In this document: piece by piece, positions 34,929 through 43,561 of the stretch
Layout: each line of letters starts with the position of its first letter
How positions within the stretch are numbered: the stretch's first letter is position 1
NCBI RefSeq assembly: GCF_011761945.1
Contig: NZ_JAASQV010000003.1
Coordinates: 1 to 64,000, forward strand
Reading direction: 5' to 3'
Length of the DNA: 64,000 bases
Origin: Sphingomonas leidyi
GTDB lineage: Bacteria > Pseudomonadota > Alphaproteobacteria > Sphingomonadales > Sphingomonadaceae
Position numbers and translations under genes: made by a program
The notes under the pieces: model-generated
The model's database searches: none
Seen by the model: the letters and a program-made list of their open reading frames with translations, nothing else
What the model was told of the DNA's origin: nothing

Positions 34929-36641
34929 CTATTTCCGCGCCGCGATCCAATCGTCCACCACCGTCTCCAGCATCGTCATCGGCAGCTGGCCCTGGGCCAG
35001 GATCAGGTCGTGAAAGGCGCGGATGTCGAAGCGGTCGCCCAGCGCCGCCTCGGCCCGGTGGCGCAGCGCGACGATCCGCAGCTCGCCGACCTTGTACGCC
35101 ACCGCCCCGCCGGGCGCGCCGATATAGCGGGCCAGCTCCGTATCGATGTTGATGTCGGCCAGCGCAGTATTCTCCGTGAAGCAGGCCCGCGCCCGTTCAT
35201 AGCTCCAGCCCATCACATGGATGCCGGTATCCACCACCATCCGGCAGGCGCGCCACATCTCGGTCGACAGGCTGCCGAACGCTTCATAGGGATCGCGATA
35301 TACGCCCATCTCGTGCCCGAGCCGCTCGGCATAGAGCGCCCAGCCCTCGCGAAAGGCGAGCAGGTCGCGCTGGCGGCGGAAGCTCGGCCATTCGGGATGC
35401 TCCTGCGCGATCGCGGCATGGGTGTGGTGGCCGGGTGCCGCCTCATGCAGCGTCAGCGCCGGCACCTCGTAGAGCGGCCGCTGGTCGAGGTGCGAGGTGT
35501 TGACGATGAAGCGGCCGGGAAAGCCCCTGGAGAAGTCGCCGCCGCCCGAGCGCGCCGTGGTGTAGCCTTCCTCCAGGTCCGGCGGCACCGGCTCGACCGT
35601 GAAGGGCTGGCGCGGCAGCGTGGCGAACCAGCGGGGCAGCACGCCGTCGATGCGCTTGGCGGCGGCGCTGTATTTCTCGATCAGTTCCTCGCGGCTTCGG
35701 GCATAGAAGCGCGGATCGGTACGCAGGAATCGCAGCCAATCGACGAAGCTGCCCTTGAAGCCGCTCTCCGCGATCGCCCGGTCCATCTCGCCGCGGATGC
35801 GCTTCACTTCGGAGAGGCCGAGGGCATGGACCTGTTCGGCGGTGAGATCCGTGGTCGTGTAATAGCGCAGGAGGAAGTCGTAATAGCCCCTTCCCCCGCG
35901 GATGGTGGCAATGCCGAGCCCCTTGCGGGCATGCGCGCGGTAGCGGCCGTCGACATAGGCCAGGATCGCGCGCTGGGCGGGGCGGATCTCGCGCTCGATC
36001 ACCTCGCGCGCTTCCGCGAGCAGCGCGTCCCGCCCCCGCAACGGCGCGAGCAGCGGATCCTCCGCCACCGGCCGCTCCACTTGCTTGCGCAGCACCGCCA
36101 CCGCGACGTCGATCACCCGCGCCGGCTGGGTCCAGCCGGTCGCGATGCCGCGCTCCAGATTGGCGCGCTGCTCCGCGAAATAGCCGGGCACCCCGCGCAG
36201 CCGCGCGATCCAGGCCCGGCCATCGGCGTCGCTGCGCACCTCCACGCCGCGCGCGGTATAATAGGGCGTGTTGTAGAAGCCCTCATGCGCGACAAAGGCG
36301 AAGCGGCGCTCGTCGAAACCGATCCCTTCCACGCGCCAGCCGATGATATGACGGAGGAAATCGCGGTTCCGCCTGTCCTCCGAAGCGAGCGCCCCATCGG
36401 GCAGCGCGGCGAGCGCCTTGTCGATCGCGAGCAGCTCGGCCCGGCGCGCGGCCATGCCGCCAGGCGTCTCGACCGGCCAGCCTTGCGGAGAATGCGAGGG
36501 ATCGGAGCGGCCTGCCTCCATCGGAAAGCGCTCCGAGAAATGCTCGTAGCGCGCGATCAGCGCATCGAGATCGGGCGATCCCGCGCCGAGCAGCAGCACG
36601 GCGCCGATCGGCAGCAGGAACAATCGCAGGGCACGGATCAT
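34929..36641 (-). CDS. Exported DUF885 protein with intact HEAAPGH motif (copy 2)
   Basis: This 570-residue protein starts at ATG 36641 after GGAGGAG, with a short signal peptide (LFLLPIGAVLLLGAGS). It keeps the zinc-metallopeptidase-like motif HEAAPGH at 399-405, followed by REGWALYAERLG about 35 residues later, the order typical of active family members. It differs clearly from copies 1 and 4, which have lost the Glu. It lies 34 bases after the FAD oxidoreductase and shares its transcript. It is probably a periplasmic carboxypeptidase or dipeptidase-like hydrolase; no substrate can be read. Confidence 0.85.
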   Translation of the reverse strand: MIRALRLFLLPIGAVLLLGAGSPDLDALIARYEHFSERFPMEAGRSDPSHSPQGWPVETPGGMAARRAELLAIDKALAALPDGALASEDRRNRDFLRHIIGWRVEGIGFDERRFAFVAHEGFYNTPYYTARGVEVRSDADGRAWIARLRGVPGYFAEQRANLERGIATGWTQPARVIDVAVAVLRKQVERPVAEDPLLAPLRGRDALLAEAREVIEREIRPAQRAILAYVDGRYRAHARKGLGIATIRGGRGYYDFLLRYYTTTDLTAEQVHALGLSEVKRIRGEMDRAIAESGFKGSFVDWLRFLRTDPRFYARSREELIEKYSAAAKRIDGVLPRWFATLPRQPFTVEPVPPDLEEGYTTARSGGGDFSRGFPGRFIVNTSHLDQRPLYEVPALTLHEAAPGHHTHAAIAQEHPEWPSFRRQRDLLAFREGWALYAERLGHEMGVYRDPYEAFGSLSTEMWRACRMVVDTGIHVMGWSYERARACFTENTALADINIDTELARYIGAPGGAVAYKVGELRIVALRHRAEAALGDRFDIRAFHDLILAQGQLPMTMLETVVDDWIAARK

Positions 36642-36675
36642 GCGCGGTCTCCTCCAGGATCGGCCGGGCGCCTGC

Positions 36676-37977
36676 TCAATTGGACAGCCAGGCCATCGTC
36701 ATCAGCAGCTTGGGCAGCAGCGCCGCGCCGGCATGGAGCCGGATCGGATGCGGCTCGCGCGGCACGACCGAGAGCCGCGCGCGGCTGTTCGACGCGATCG
36801 CCGCGGCCACTTCGATGCCCAGCTGCGTGTTGATGCCGATGCCGCGGCCATTGTCCGCCTGGATCGCCAGCGCGCCGTCGCCCAGATCGTAGAGCTCGGG
36901 CAGGAACGACGCGTTCACCCAGGCCAGCCCTTCCCAGACATGGTCGATCCGGGGATCGGACAGCGCGGCGAAATGCTGCCGGAGCCGGCGCCGTGCCTCG
37001 CGCAGATGCGCCCTGTCGCCCCGCACCAGGAACGACATCGGGAAGGCCGAGATCAGATGCCCCTGCGGATCGAGCCGCGCAGTGAAGAGATAGGAGACCT
37101 TGTCGGTGAAGGCCCCGCCCTCGGGCAGGATGGCGGCGCGCTGCACATCGTCCAGCGGCGCGGTGGCGAACTGGACGACGTGCAGCGGCAGGGCGGTGCG
37201 CCGCAATGCCGGGTGCAGCCGGGCATTGCCGCCATTCGCCGCCAGCACCACCCGCCGCGCCGACACTGCGCCGCCGGGCGTCCGCGCGATCCACCGGCCG
37301 CCTTCGCGCCGCAATGCCTGTACCGGGCTCTCGCCGAACAGCCTGGCCCCCTGCTTCAGCGCCGCCTGGGCGAGCCCGCGGACATAGCCGAGCGGATTGA
37401 GGCTGCCGCCCTCGCCGAAGCGCAGCGCGCCGCAATAGCGCTCCACCCCGAACATGTGCCGCGCCTCCCGCGCCTCGACGAAGCGAACGTCATAGCCGCG
37501 CGATTGCCATTGCTCGGCATAGCCGCGCTGGCTCTGCGCGAGCCCCTCGCTATGGGCGGGCGTGTAGAAGCCGTCCTGCCGGGCGTCGCAGTCGATCGCG
37601 TGCCGTTCGATCAGGTCGAACACCGCGCGCGCCGATCCGCCGATCATCCGCGTCAGCATCTCGCCATGGTGGCGGCCGAGCACCGTGCCGATCGTCTCGG
37701 GCGTGTGGCGGATATAGTCGGGCGCGACGAGCCCGCCGCTCCAGCCGGTCGCCTGGTCGCCGGGCTGCCCGGCCTCGAGCAGCACCGTGTCGACGCCGGC
37801 CTCGACCAGATGGAGCGCAGTGGTCATGCCGGCGATGCCGCCGCCGATCACGAGAACGTCCGCTTCGATCTCGGCGCCGAGCGGGGCGAGCCCCGGGCCC
37901 GGCGCCGCGGTGGCGACCCATAGCGGCATGGTCGACGGCGCTTCTCCCTTGCGGCGGGAAATGGGCTGATGCTGCAT
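36676..37977 (-). CDS. FAD-dependent oxidoreductase of the DAO (D-amino-acid oxidase-like) family
   Basis: This 433-residue flavoprotein has a Rossmann motif ADVLVIGGGIAGMTTALHL starting near residue 39, followed by LLEAGQPGDQATGWSGG and the C-terminal FAD contact ADNGRGIGINTQLG. The family oxidises amines and amino acids such as glycine, sarcosine, gamma-glutamylputrescine or proline. It has no signal peptide or membrane segment. I place the start at ATG 37977 (GAAGG upstream); the frame continues upstream without support. It precedes DUF885 copy 2 and has its own upstream inverted repeat (38038-38057), so it may form a separate two-gene unit. A role in oxidising amino acids or amines released by the neighbouring hydrolases is inferred. 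Confidence 0.84.
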   Translation of the reverse strand: MQHQPISRRKGEAPSTMPLWVATAAPGPGLAPLGAEIEADVLVIGGGIAGMTTALHLVEAGVDTVLLEAGQPGDQATGWSGGLVAPDYIRHTPETIGTVLGRHHGEMLTRMIGGSARAVFDLIERHAIDCDARQDGFYTPAHSEGLAQSQRGYAEQWQSRGYDVRFVEAREARHMFGVERYCGALRFGEGGSLNPLGYVRGLAQAALKQGARLFGESPVQALRREGGRWIARTPGGAVSARRVVLAANGGNARLHPALRRTALPLHVVQFATAPLDDVQRAAILPEGGAFTDKVSYLFTARLDPQGHLISAFPMSFLVRGDRAHLREARRRLRQHFAALSDPRIDHVWEGLAWVNASFLPELYDLGDGALAIQADNGRGIGINTQLGIEVAAAIASNSRARLSVVPREPHPIRLHAGAALLPKLLMTMAWLSN

Positions 37978-38037
37978 CACCACGCCTTCACAAGCATGAG
38001 GCTGGAGGCCGGCGCGAGGGACAAGAGCGCCCCCGCG

Positions 38038-38057
38038 ACGTCCGTGATACGGGACGT
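38038..38057. promoter_or_regulatory. Inverted repeat upstream of the DAO-type gene
   Basis: ACGTCC (38038-38043) and GGACGT (38052-38057) flank GTGATACG. The site lies 61 bases before the oxidoreductase start in a 166-base spacer after the carrier gene, and could be an operator. Support is positional only. Confidence 0.35.
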
Positions 38058-38143
38058 TTGCATGTACTATCGAACTCTCTGTTCGCCCCGCGAGGGAGCG
38101 GTTCTTGCGCGCCCCTGAAAGAGGCGTTGTTCTCAAAAGGACG

Positions 38144-39043
38144 TCAGGCGGCGGCGGACACGGCTCTCCCGGCGCGCTCGGTGCGGCGCGCGATGGTGAC
38201 GAAGGCCAGCACGAAGCAGAGCGCCACCGGCGTGTTCATGATCATCGGCAGCGACATCTCGTTGTTGCCGACGATGCTCACCGCAATGAAGATCGCCGTG
38301 CCTTCCTGCCGCATCAGATGCTCGATCCCGATCGCGATATTCTCGCGCCGGGTGAAGCCGGCGAAGCGCACGATCGTCATCACCACACAGACCATGATCA
38401 GGTTGAGCGCCACGGTGATCCAGAACAGCGCGCCCAGATTCTCGCGCAGCACCGGCACCTGGTCGAACAGGATCATGCCGAAGGCGCTGAACAGCACCAC
38501 CATCGCGACGTTCTTGAGATATTTCTTGAAGGTGAGCGCGAAGGCCGGGCGCAGCGCGCGCAGCGTGAAGCCGGCGGCGGCGGGCAGCACCGTGATCGAG
38601 AAGATGTCCCAGAAGAACGACGCCAGCGGCACTTCCACGTCCGCCTCCAGCCCCATGAAGTGGCTCAGCGCGAAGTGCGCATAGAAGGGGACGACGAAGA
38701 TGTAGATCATGCTGAGCAGCAGCGTCATCGACATCGACAGGGCCAGGTCGCCCTTGGCCATGTCGGTGAACAGATTGGAGAGCATGCCGCCCGGCGTGGT
38801 GGCGAGCAGCACGAAGCCGACCGCAAGTGCCGGCGTGGGCGCGACGGTGAGCGCCAGGGTGAGCCCGATCAGCGGCGGCACGATCAGCATCGAGCAGACG
38901 CCGAAGATCAGCGCGCGCTTGTTGCGGAACACCTGGCGAAAATCGTCGGCGGTGAGCGACAGGCCCATCGAGGCCATGATCGCGATCAGCGAGCCGGGCA
39001 GCACCCAATGGCCCAGGACGGACATCAGATCGGCATAGGTCAT
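38144..39043 (-). CDS. Bile acid:sodium symporter (SBF/BASS) family carrier
   Basis: This 299-residue inner-membrane protein has about nine hydrophobic helices. It carries BASS-family features in TTPGGMLSNLFTDMAKGDLALS (helix-break region binding Na+) and EGTAIFIAVSIVGNNEMSLP. The family moves organic anions such as bile acids, pantoate, pyruvate or aromatic acids with sodium. ATG 39043 has GAGGGGAAG and lies 12 bases after the DUF3830 gene. In this operon, behind a TBDR and periplasmic peptidases, it would import the released product across the inner membrane. Confidence 0.87.
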   Translation of the reverse strand: MTYADLMSVLGHWVLPGSLIAIMASMGLSLTADDFRQVFRNKRALIFGVCSMLIVPPLIGLTLALTVAPTPALAVGFVLLATTPGGMLSNLFTDMAKGDLALSMSMTLLLSMIYIFVVPFYAHFALSHFMGLEADVEVPLASFFWDIFSITVLPAAAGFTLRALRPAFALTFKKYLKNVAMVVLFSAFGMILFDQVPVLRENLGALFWITVALNLIMVCVVMTIVRFAGFTRRENIAIGIEHLMRQEGTAIFIAVSIVGNNEMSLPMIMNTPVALCFVLAFVTIARRTERAGRAVSAAA

Positions 39044-39055
39044 GTCCGCTTCCCC

Positions 39056-39544
39056 TCAGGCCGGCTCGACGGTGATGGTGCAGGCGCCGTTCCGGCGGAT
39101 CGTGCGGCAATCGGCCACGGCCTTGTCCAGATCCTCCGGGAGGATGCGGGCGCAGACATTGGCCTGGATCCAGCCGAACGGCATCAGCAGCCGGCCGCCG
39201 GCGCCGTAGAAGATGCCGATGTCGTAAAAGGGCCCGGGCGGCAGGCCCTGGGTGCTGCCCGGCGCGAGATAGGCGAGCACCACGTCGCCCGCACCCGGAT
39301 AGGAAGTGGCGTTCTCGGCCGGGATCGCCGGCTGGGTCATGCCCTGGGGCAGTGCGGCGGAGGGCATGGGCACCGAGATCTCCGGCCCCGTCCAGATCGC
39401 GTGCATCGCCTCGAACGACGCGCGGCGCGTGGCGAGATCGCGCAGGAAATCGCAGGATTGCGGCGCCGCGTCGGGAAGCAGGCGGCAGCGCGCCGACAGT
39501 CCCGATTTCGGCTCGGTGAAAATTACCAGATCCATCGAAAGCAT
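39056..39544 (-). CDS. DUF3830 family (cyclophilin-like) protein
   Basis: This 162-residue protein matches DUF3830 in its layout: a short strand (VIFTEPKSGLSARCRLL), then AAPQSCDFLRDL, HAIWTGPEISVP, ENATSYPGAGDVVLAYL and a beta-rich end. The family has a cyclophilin-like fold and is often encoded beside amino-acid or amide hydrolases; its biochemical role is unknown. ATG 39544 has AGGGGG almost touching it and ATG 39535 has the same site 12 bases upstream, so the start may be three residues shorter. No signal peptide is visible. It lies between DUF885 copy 3 and the carrier. Confidence 0.7.
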   Translation of the reverse strand: MLSMDLVIFTEPKSGLSARCRLLPDAAPQSCDFLRDLATRRASFEAMHAIWTGPEISVPMPSAALPQGMTQPAIPAENATSYPGAGDVVLAYLAPGSTQGLPPGPFYDIGIFYGAGGRLLMPFGWIQANVCARILPEDLDKAVADCRTIRRNGACTITVEPA

Positions 39545-39559
39545 GCCCCCTGTTCGCCC

Positions 39560-41233
39560 CTATTCGCCCGAAACCATCGACAGATACTCTTCCTTCTGCA
39601 GCGCGATCGGCACATTGCCGTTGGTCCATAGATAATCGTGGAAGCGCTTGAGATCGAAGGACTTGCCTTCGCGCACCCGCGCCTCGGCAAGGAACTCGGT
39701 CGTCTGCATCTTGCCGATCTGGTAGCTGATCGCCTGACCGGGCGCGGCGGCGAAGAAGGTGGCTTCCTCGCGCGCCGTCGCCCGGTCCATCGGGACCATC
39801 CTCTCCAGATAGTCGGCGGCCTGGGCGATGGTGAATTCACCTAACGCCAGCTTCACGTCCACTTCGACCCGAAGGGCACGCAATCGCGCGAAATTGTAGA
39901 TGATCTCGCGCGTCTTGGGCGCATCGGCCCAGAAGCCCGCCTGGAGCATCATCTCCTCGGCATAGAAGCCGGTGCCTTCGTTGGCGCCGCTGTCATAATA
40001 GCGGCGGCGCAGCGGATCGGCGTTCCGCCAGCTGAGGCTGAGCTGGAAGAAATGGCCGGGCACCCCTTCATGGACGATGATCGGCCGCGGATCGCGCATG
40101 ATCGAGAGGTTGAAATAGCCGAGCCTGGGCGAGGGATCGGGAAGATAGACGGTCGCGTCCTGCCCCGTCCGGTCGATGCTGGTGAAGTCGAAGGTACGCC
40201 CCAGCCAGCCGATCGGCGCCAGATAGGCCGGGAAAGGCTGGGCCTTGTAATGGCCGACCCAGTCCGGAACGGTCAGCAGGTTCTTCTCGGTGAGGAACCG
40301 GCGGACCTTCAGCTCCTCGGCATCGAGCCGCGCGGTCACCGCGCCGATCGAGGGGCCGATCGGCAGCTCGGGCAGCCCGGCATTGCGATTGCGCTCCAGC
40401 GTCTCGAACAGCACCGAGCGCGCCCATTCCTGGCGGCCCATCGCCACCAGCTGCTCGGGCGAATAGGGATAGATGCCGACATTGCCGAGGAAATAGCGAT
40501 AGCTCTCCCGGCCCACCGCCGTCTGCTCGGACAGGCCGGCACGCTTCGATTTCAGGAAGGCGGCATAGTCGGCGAAGGCGGCGATCGCCTTGTCCAGCAC
40601 GGCCTTGAGCCGCTTCTTCTGGCCGGCATCGGCATAGGCATCGAGCCCCGCCGCCATGCCGCGCAGGCTCTCCGGCACCTCGGCGAGCTGGCTGAGCGCG
40701 ACGTCGACAAAGGGTCCGCGCAGGTCGTCGAGGTTCGCCCGGCCGGCCGCAAGGATGGCGGGCGCATTGGCCAGCAGGCGGATCACTTCCTCCAGCCGGG
40801 GACGCGCCACCGGCGGCAGGGGCAGCAGCACCTCGAACACCGGATTGAGCGCCTGCGCCGTGTAGAAATGCGGCTGGCGGCGCCAGGCGGCGACATGGTC
40901 CATTTCCCAATGGACCCGGGCCAGCGCCGAGCCGACCAGCCGGTAATCGACTTTCTCCGCCACGGTGCGGGGGGCGGCCTCCAGCGCCTGCCAGCGCGCT
41001 TCGAACGCGGCAAGCTGCCTGCGCTGGGCGGCGACGCCGGCGGGCGACCAGTCGGGCACCCAGCCCGCGGGGCGCACGATGCGGGGGATGTCGTCGCTGC
41101 TCGCCGGCTGGGTCGTGCCGCGCCAGGCCCAGAAATCGGCGCCCAGCTGCTGGACGGCCGGCTGGGCGGCGGCCGCCTGCGCCACCAGCAGAGCGGCGCC
41201 TCCCATCACGGCCGCGATGCCCCTCGCCCGCAT
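39560..41233 (-). CDS. Exported DUF885 protein with intact HEGVPGH motif (copy 3)
   Basis: This 557-residue protein has a signal peptide (MRARGIAAVMGGAALLVAQAA, cleavage near AQA). It has the full motif HEGVPGH at 388-394 and NEGTGFYAEEM about 35 residues later, so an active metal site is plausible. The C-terminal FAAAPGQAISYQIGKMQTTE is typical of the family. Its ATG lies one base after the S9 peptidase stop, with GGAAG inside the preceding gene, so it is tightly coupled. It is likely a periplasmic hydrolase acting on the oligopeptide products of the S9 enzyme or on the same imported substrate. Confidence 0.86.
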   Translation of the reverse strand: MRARGIAAVMGGAALLVAQAAAAQPAVQQLGADFWAWRGTTQPASSDDIPRIVRPAGWVPDWSPAGVAAQRRQLAAFEARWQALEAAPRTVAEKVDYRLVGSALARVHWEMDHVAAWRRQPHFYTAQALNPVFEVLLPLPPVARPRLEEVIRLLANAPAILAAGRANLDDLRGPFVDVALSQLAEVPESLRGMAAGLDAYADAGQKKRLKAVLDKAIAAFADYAAFLKSKRAGLSEQTAVGRESYRYFLGNVGIYPYSPEQLVAMGRQEWARSVLFETLERNRNAGLPELPIGPSIGAVTARLDAEELKVRRFLTEKNLLTVPDWVGHYKAQPFPAYLAPIGWLGRTFDFTSIDRTGQDATVYLPDPSPRLGYFNLSIMRDPRPIIVHEGVPGHFFQLSLSWRNADPLRRRYYDSGANEGTGFYAEEMMLQAGFWADAPKTREIIYNFARLRALRVEVDVKLALGEFTIAQAADYLERMVPMDRATAREEATFFAAAPGQAISYQIGKMQTTEFLAEARVREGKSFDLKRFHDYLWTNGNVPIALQKEEYLSMVSGE

Positions 41234-41234
41234 G

Positions 41235-43466
41235 CTACTTCCGGTTCTTCACGTTGCGATCGAAGAACTCGACCATCTTCTTGAAGGAGAAGCGCGTCTG
41301 CGGGATGTTTTCCGCGTCCCAGCCATGGTTGGCGCCGGGCAGCGTGACCAGCTCGAACATCTGCTCGCGCTGGACCATCTGCTCGGCCAGCGCCATCGTG
41401 TCCGAATAGAGCACCACGGAATCGCGGGTGCCGTGGATGATCATCAGCGGATCCCGGATCCCCTTGGCCTGGTAGAGCGCCGACTGCGCCTCGTAGCGCG
41501 CGGGCATGTCCGGCCCCTCGGGCGGGCCCATGATCCACATCTGCGCCGGGAAGGCGTGCCACACATTGGTGGCGGGCGCGCCGGCGATGCCCGCGGCATA
41601 GAGGCCCGGCTTCTTCGACAGCGACATGATCGTCATCAGCCCGCCATAGCTGGAGCCCCAGATGCCGATGCGCTTCGGATCGGCATGGCCCTGGGCGATC
41701 AGATAGCGGACGCCGCTCTCGAGATCGTTGATGTCCGTCTCGCCATAGCTTTCATATTGCGTCTGGTTGTGCTCGCGCCCCTGCCCCCAGGAGCCGCGGA
41801 TGTTGACCGTCAGGACGATATAGCCCTGCGCGACCAGATACTGGTCGAGCCCCCAGGTCGGATGGGCGCGGCGCCCGCCCCATTGGTTGCGCACCGCGTC
41901 CGAATAGACCGAGCCGACGATCACCGGATATTTCTTCGCGGGATCGAAATCGGCGGGGACGCTCACCCGGCCGAGCAGGTTGATCCCGTCGACATGGCTG
42001 GGGAACCGGACATAGCTCGTCCTGGCCCAGCTCTGGCCGTAAAAGTCCGGCTGGGGCGACTTGGTGACCTGCGCCGCCTTGCCCGGCTTCGCGGTGTCGA
42101 TCACATAGAGCTCGGGCGGCGTGTCGTCGTTGCTGTACCAGTCGGCGATGCGGCTGAAATCGGGGGAATATACCGGCTCGTGCGTGCCGCCCGCGGGGCC
42201 GCTGATCCGCTGGATCTTCCCGCCCGCCACCGGCACCCGGTAGAGCTGGCGATCCTGCAGGGCGGATTCGTTGGCGGTGAAATAGAGCTGCCCGTTCTTC
42301 GCATCGACTTCGAACGAAGCGATTTCCCACTTGCCGCTGGTGATCTGGCGCGGCGCCTGGCCCGCCTTCTTCTGGTGATAGAGCTGCAGCCAGCCGTCGC
42401 GATCGGTGAGGATAATCAGCCCGTCGTCGCCCGGCGCCCAGGCGACTTGCCAGTCGGGGCGCAGATGCCTGGGCTCGCGCAGCTGGTAGAAGGTCTCGCG
42501 CGTGCCGGTGGCGGCGTCGTACAGGTAGATGGTGTGTTCCTTGGCCTCCATGTCGGCGCCGCTGACGAACAGCCGCTTGCCGTCATGCGACAGGCCATAG
42601 CCCCACACGTCGTGCTTGGGATCGGGACGCTCGAACAGGCGCGACCGGGCCGTGGCGAGATCGACCACGCCGATCACCGTCTTGCTGGTCTCCTCGCCCG
42701 GAAAGGCGCGGATCACGCGGTTGTTCTGCAGCTTGCCCTTGGCGTCGTAATAGATATCGCGCTCGGGCATGGCGCGGTCGTCGGCCTGCTGGAAGGCGAT
42801 CGCCTTGCCGCTGTCGGCCCATTTATAGTCCTCGATGTAGAGCTTGGGATCGTCGCTGCCGGCCAGCCGTGTGGCGGCGGCGCCCTCCCCCGCCGCGGCG
42901 TCGCGCACCCAGAGCTGGCCGCCGGCAGCGACTGGCGATCCGTTCGGCGCGGCCGCGAGGAAGGCGAGCCTGCCGCCATCGGGCGATACGGCGAGCTTGC
43001 GGATGCCGCGCTTGTCGCCCTCGACCTTGACGATCTTGCCGTCGGCCTCGCGGATATGGAGCTGGCCGCCCAGGGTGAAGGCGACGCGGCCATGATCGAG
43101 GAACACCGCCTGGGCGATGCCCCTCGCTTCCGCCTCCGGCTTGCTGTCCTTGCCGAGGAAGGTCAGCCGGGTCTTCTGCCCGGTCCTGGGCGACCAGGCC
43201 CAGATGTCGCGGAACGCATAGCCTTCGTCGTTCCACAGGAACAGCACCGCGCTGCCATCCGCCGCCCAGCTATAGCCCTGGGGGTCGATGCCGACGAGGC
43301 TCTTGTAGCGATAGAGTTCGTCGATCGAGAAGCTGGTGCCGGGCACGCTGGCGGTACCCCGGACGGGCCCCTGGGCCTGCTGGGCGAAGACGGGCACCGC
43401 CACGCCCGGCGAGGCGATCATGAGAGCCGCCGACATCGCGCGGACGGAAACGCTGAACTTGATCAT
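41235..43466 (-). CDS. Exported S9 family prolyl oligopeptidase / dipeptidyl peptidase
   Basis: This 743-residue serine peptidase has a signal peptide (about 1-30, ending VFAQQ), an N-terminal beta-propeller (about 60-490) and a C-terminal alpha/beta-hydrolase domain. The catalytic triad can be placed: S606 in IWGSSYGGLMT, D682 in HGTRDSVV and H714 in ANHGWD. The architecture is that of dipeptidyl peptidase IV/acylaminoacyl peptidase relatives that clip short peptides, often next to proline. I place the start at ATG 43466 directly before the signal peptide; the frame extends 24 codons upstream. It follows the TBDR with a hairpin between and is coupled to DUF885 copy 3. Confidence 0.9.
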   Translation of the reverse strand: MIKFSVSVRAMSAALMIASPGVAVPVFAQQAQGPVRGTASVPGTSFSIDELYRYKSLVGIDPQGYSWAADGSAVLFLWNDEGYAFRDIWAWSPRTGQKTRLTFLGKDSKPEAEARGIAQAVFLDHGRVAFTLGGQLHIREADGKIVKVEGDKRGIRKLAVSPDGGRLAFLAAAPNGSPVAAGGQLWVRDAAAGEGAAATRLAGSDDPKLYIEDYKWADSGKAIAFQQADDRAMPERDIYYDAKGKLQNNRVIRAFPGEETSKTVIGVVDLATARSRLFERPDPKHDVWGYGLSHDGKRLFVSGADMEAKEHTIYLYDAATGTRETFYQLREPRHLRPDWQVAWAPGDDGLIILTDRDGWLQLYHQKKAGQAPRQITSGKWEIASFEVDAKNGQLYFTANESALQDRQLYRVPVAGGKIQRISGPAGGTHEPVYSPDFSRIADWYSNDDTPPELYVIDTAKPGKAAQVTKSPQPDFYGQSWARTSYVRFPSHVDGINLLGRVSVPADFDPAKKYPVIVGSVYSDAVRNQWGGRRAHPTWGLDQYLVAQGYIVLTVNIRGSWGQGREHNQTQYESYGETDINDLESGVRYLIAQGHADPKRIGIWGSSYGGLMTIMSLSKKPGLYAAGIAGAPATNVWHAFPAQMWIMGPPEGPDMPARYEAQSALYQAKGIRDPLMIIHGTRDSVVLYSDTMALAEQMVQREQMFELVTLPGANHGWDAENIPQTRFSFKKMVEFFDRNVKNRK

Positions 43467-43517
43467 CTTCCCAACACCTTCACCATCTGTCGACGCCTTC
43501 GGCCCCGGAGCCGGTTG

Positions 43518-43551
43518 CCGGCGGCGACGGGGGATCAACCGCCGCCGCCGG
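43518..43551 (-). terminator. Hairpin between receptor and S9 peptidase genes
   Basis: CCGGCGGCG (43518-43526) and CGCCGCCGG (43543-43551) form a 9-base stem with a 16-base loop in the 95-base gap after the TBDR stop. There is no T run. It may attenuate readthrough or stabilise the receptor mRNA rather than fully terminate. Confidence 0.45.
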
Positions 43552-43561
43552 GCTTGGGGCC

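Noticed and set aside
38105..39631. 508- and 498-codon frames on both strands across the carrier and DUF3830 genes.
   Set aside because: Arg/His-rich translations with no fold, against clear membrane and DUF3830 proteins in the chosen frame.
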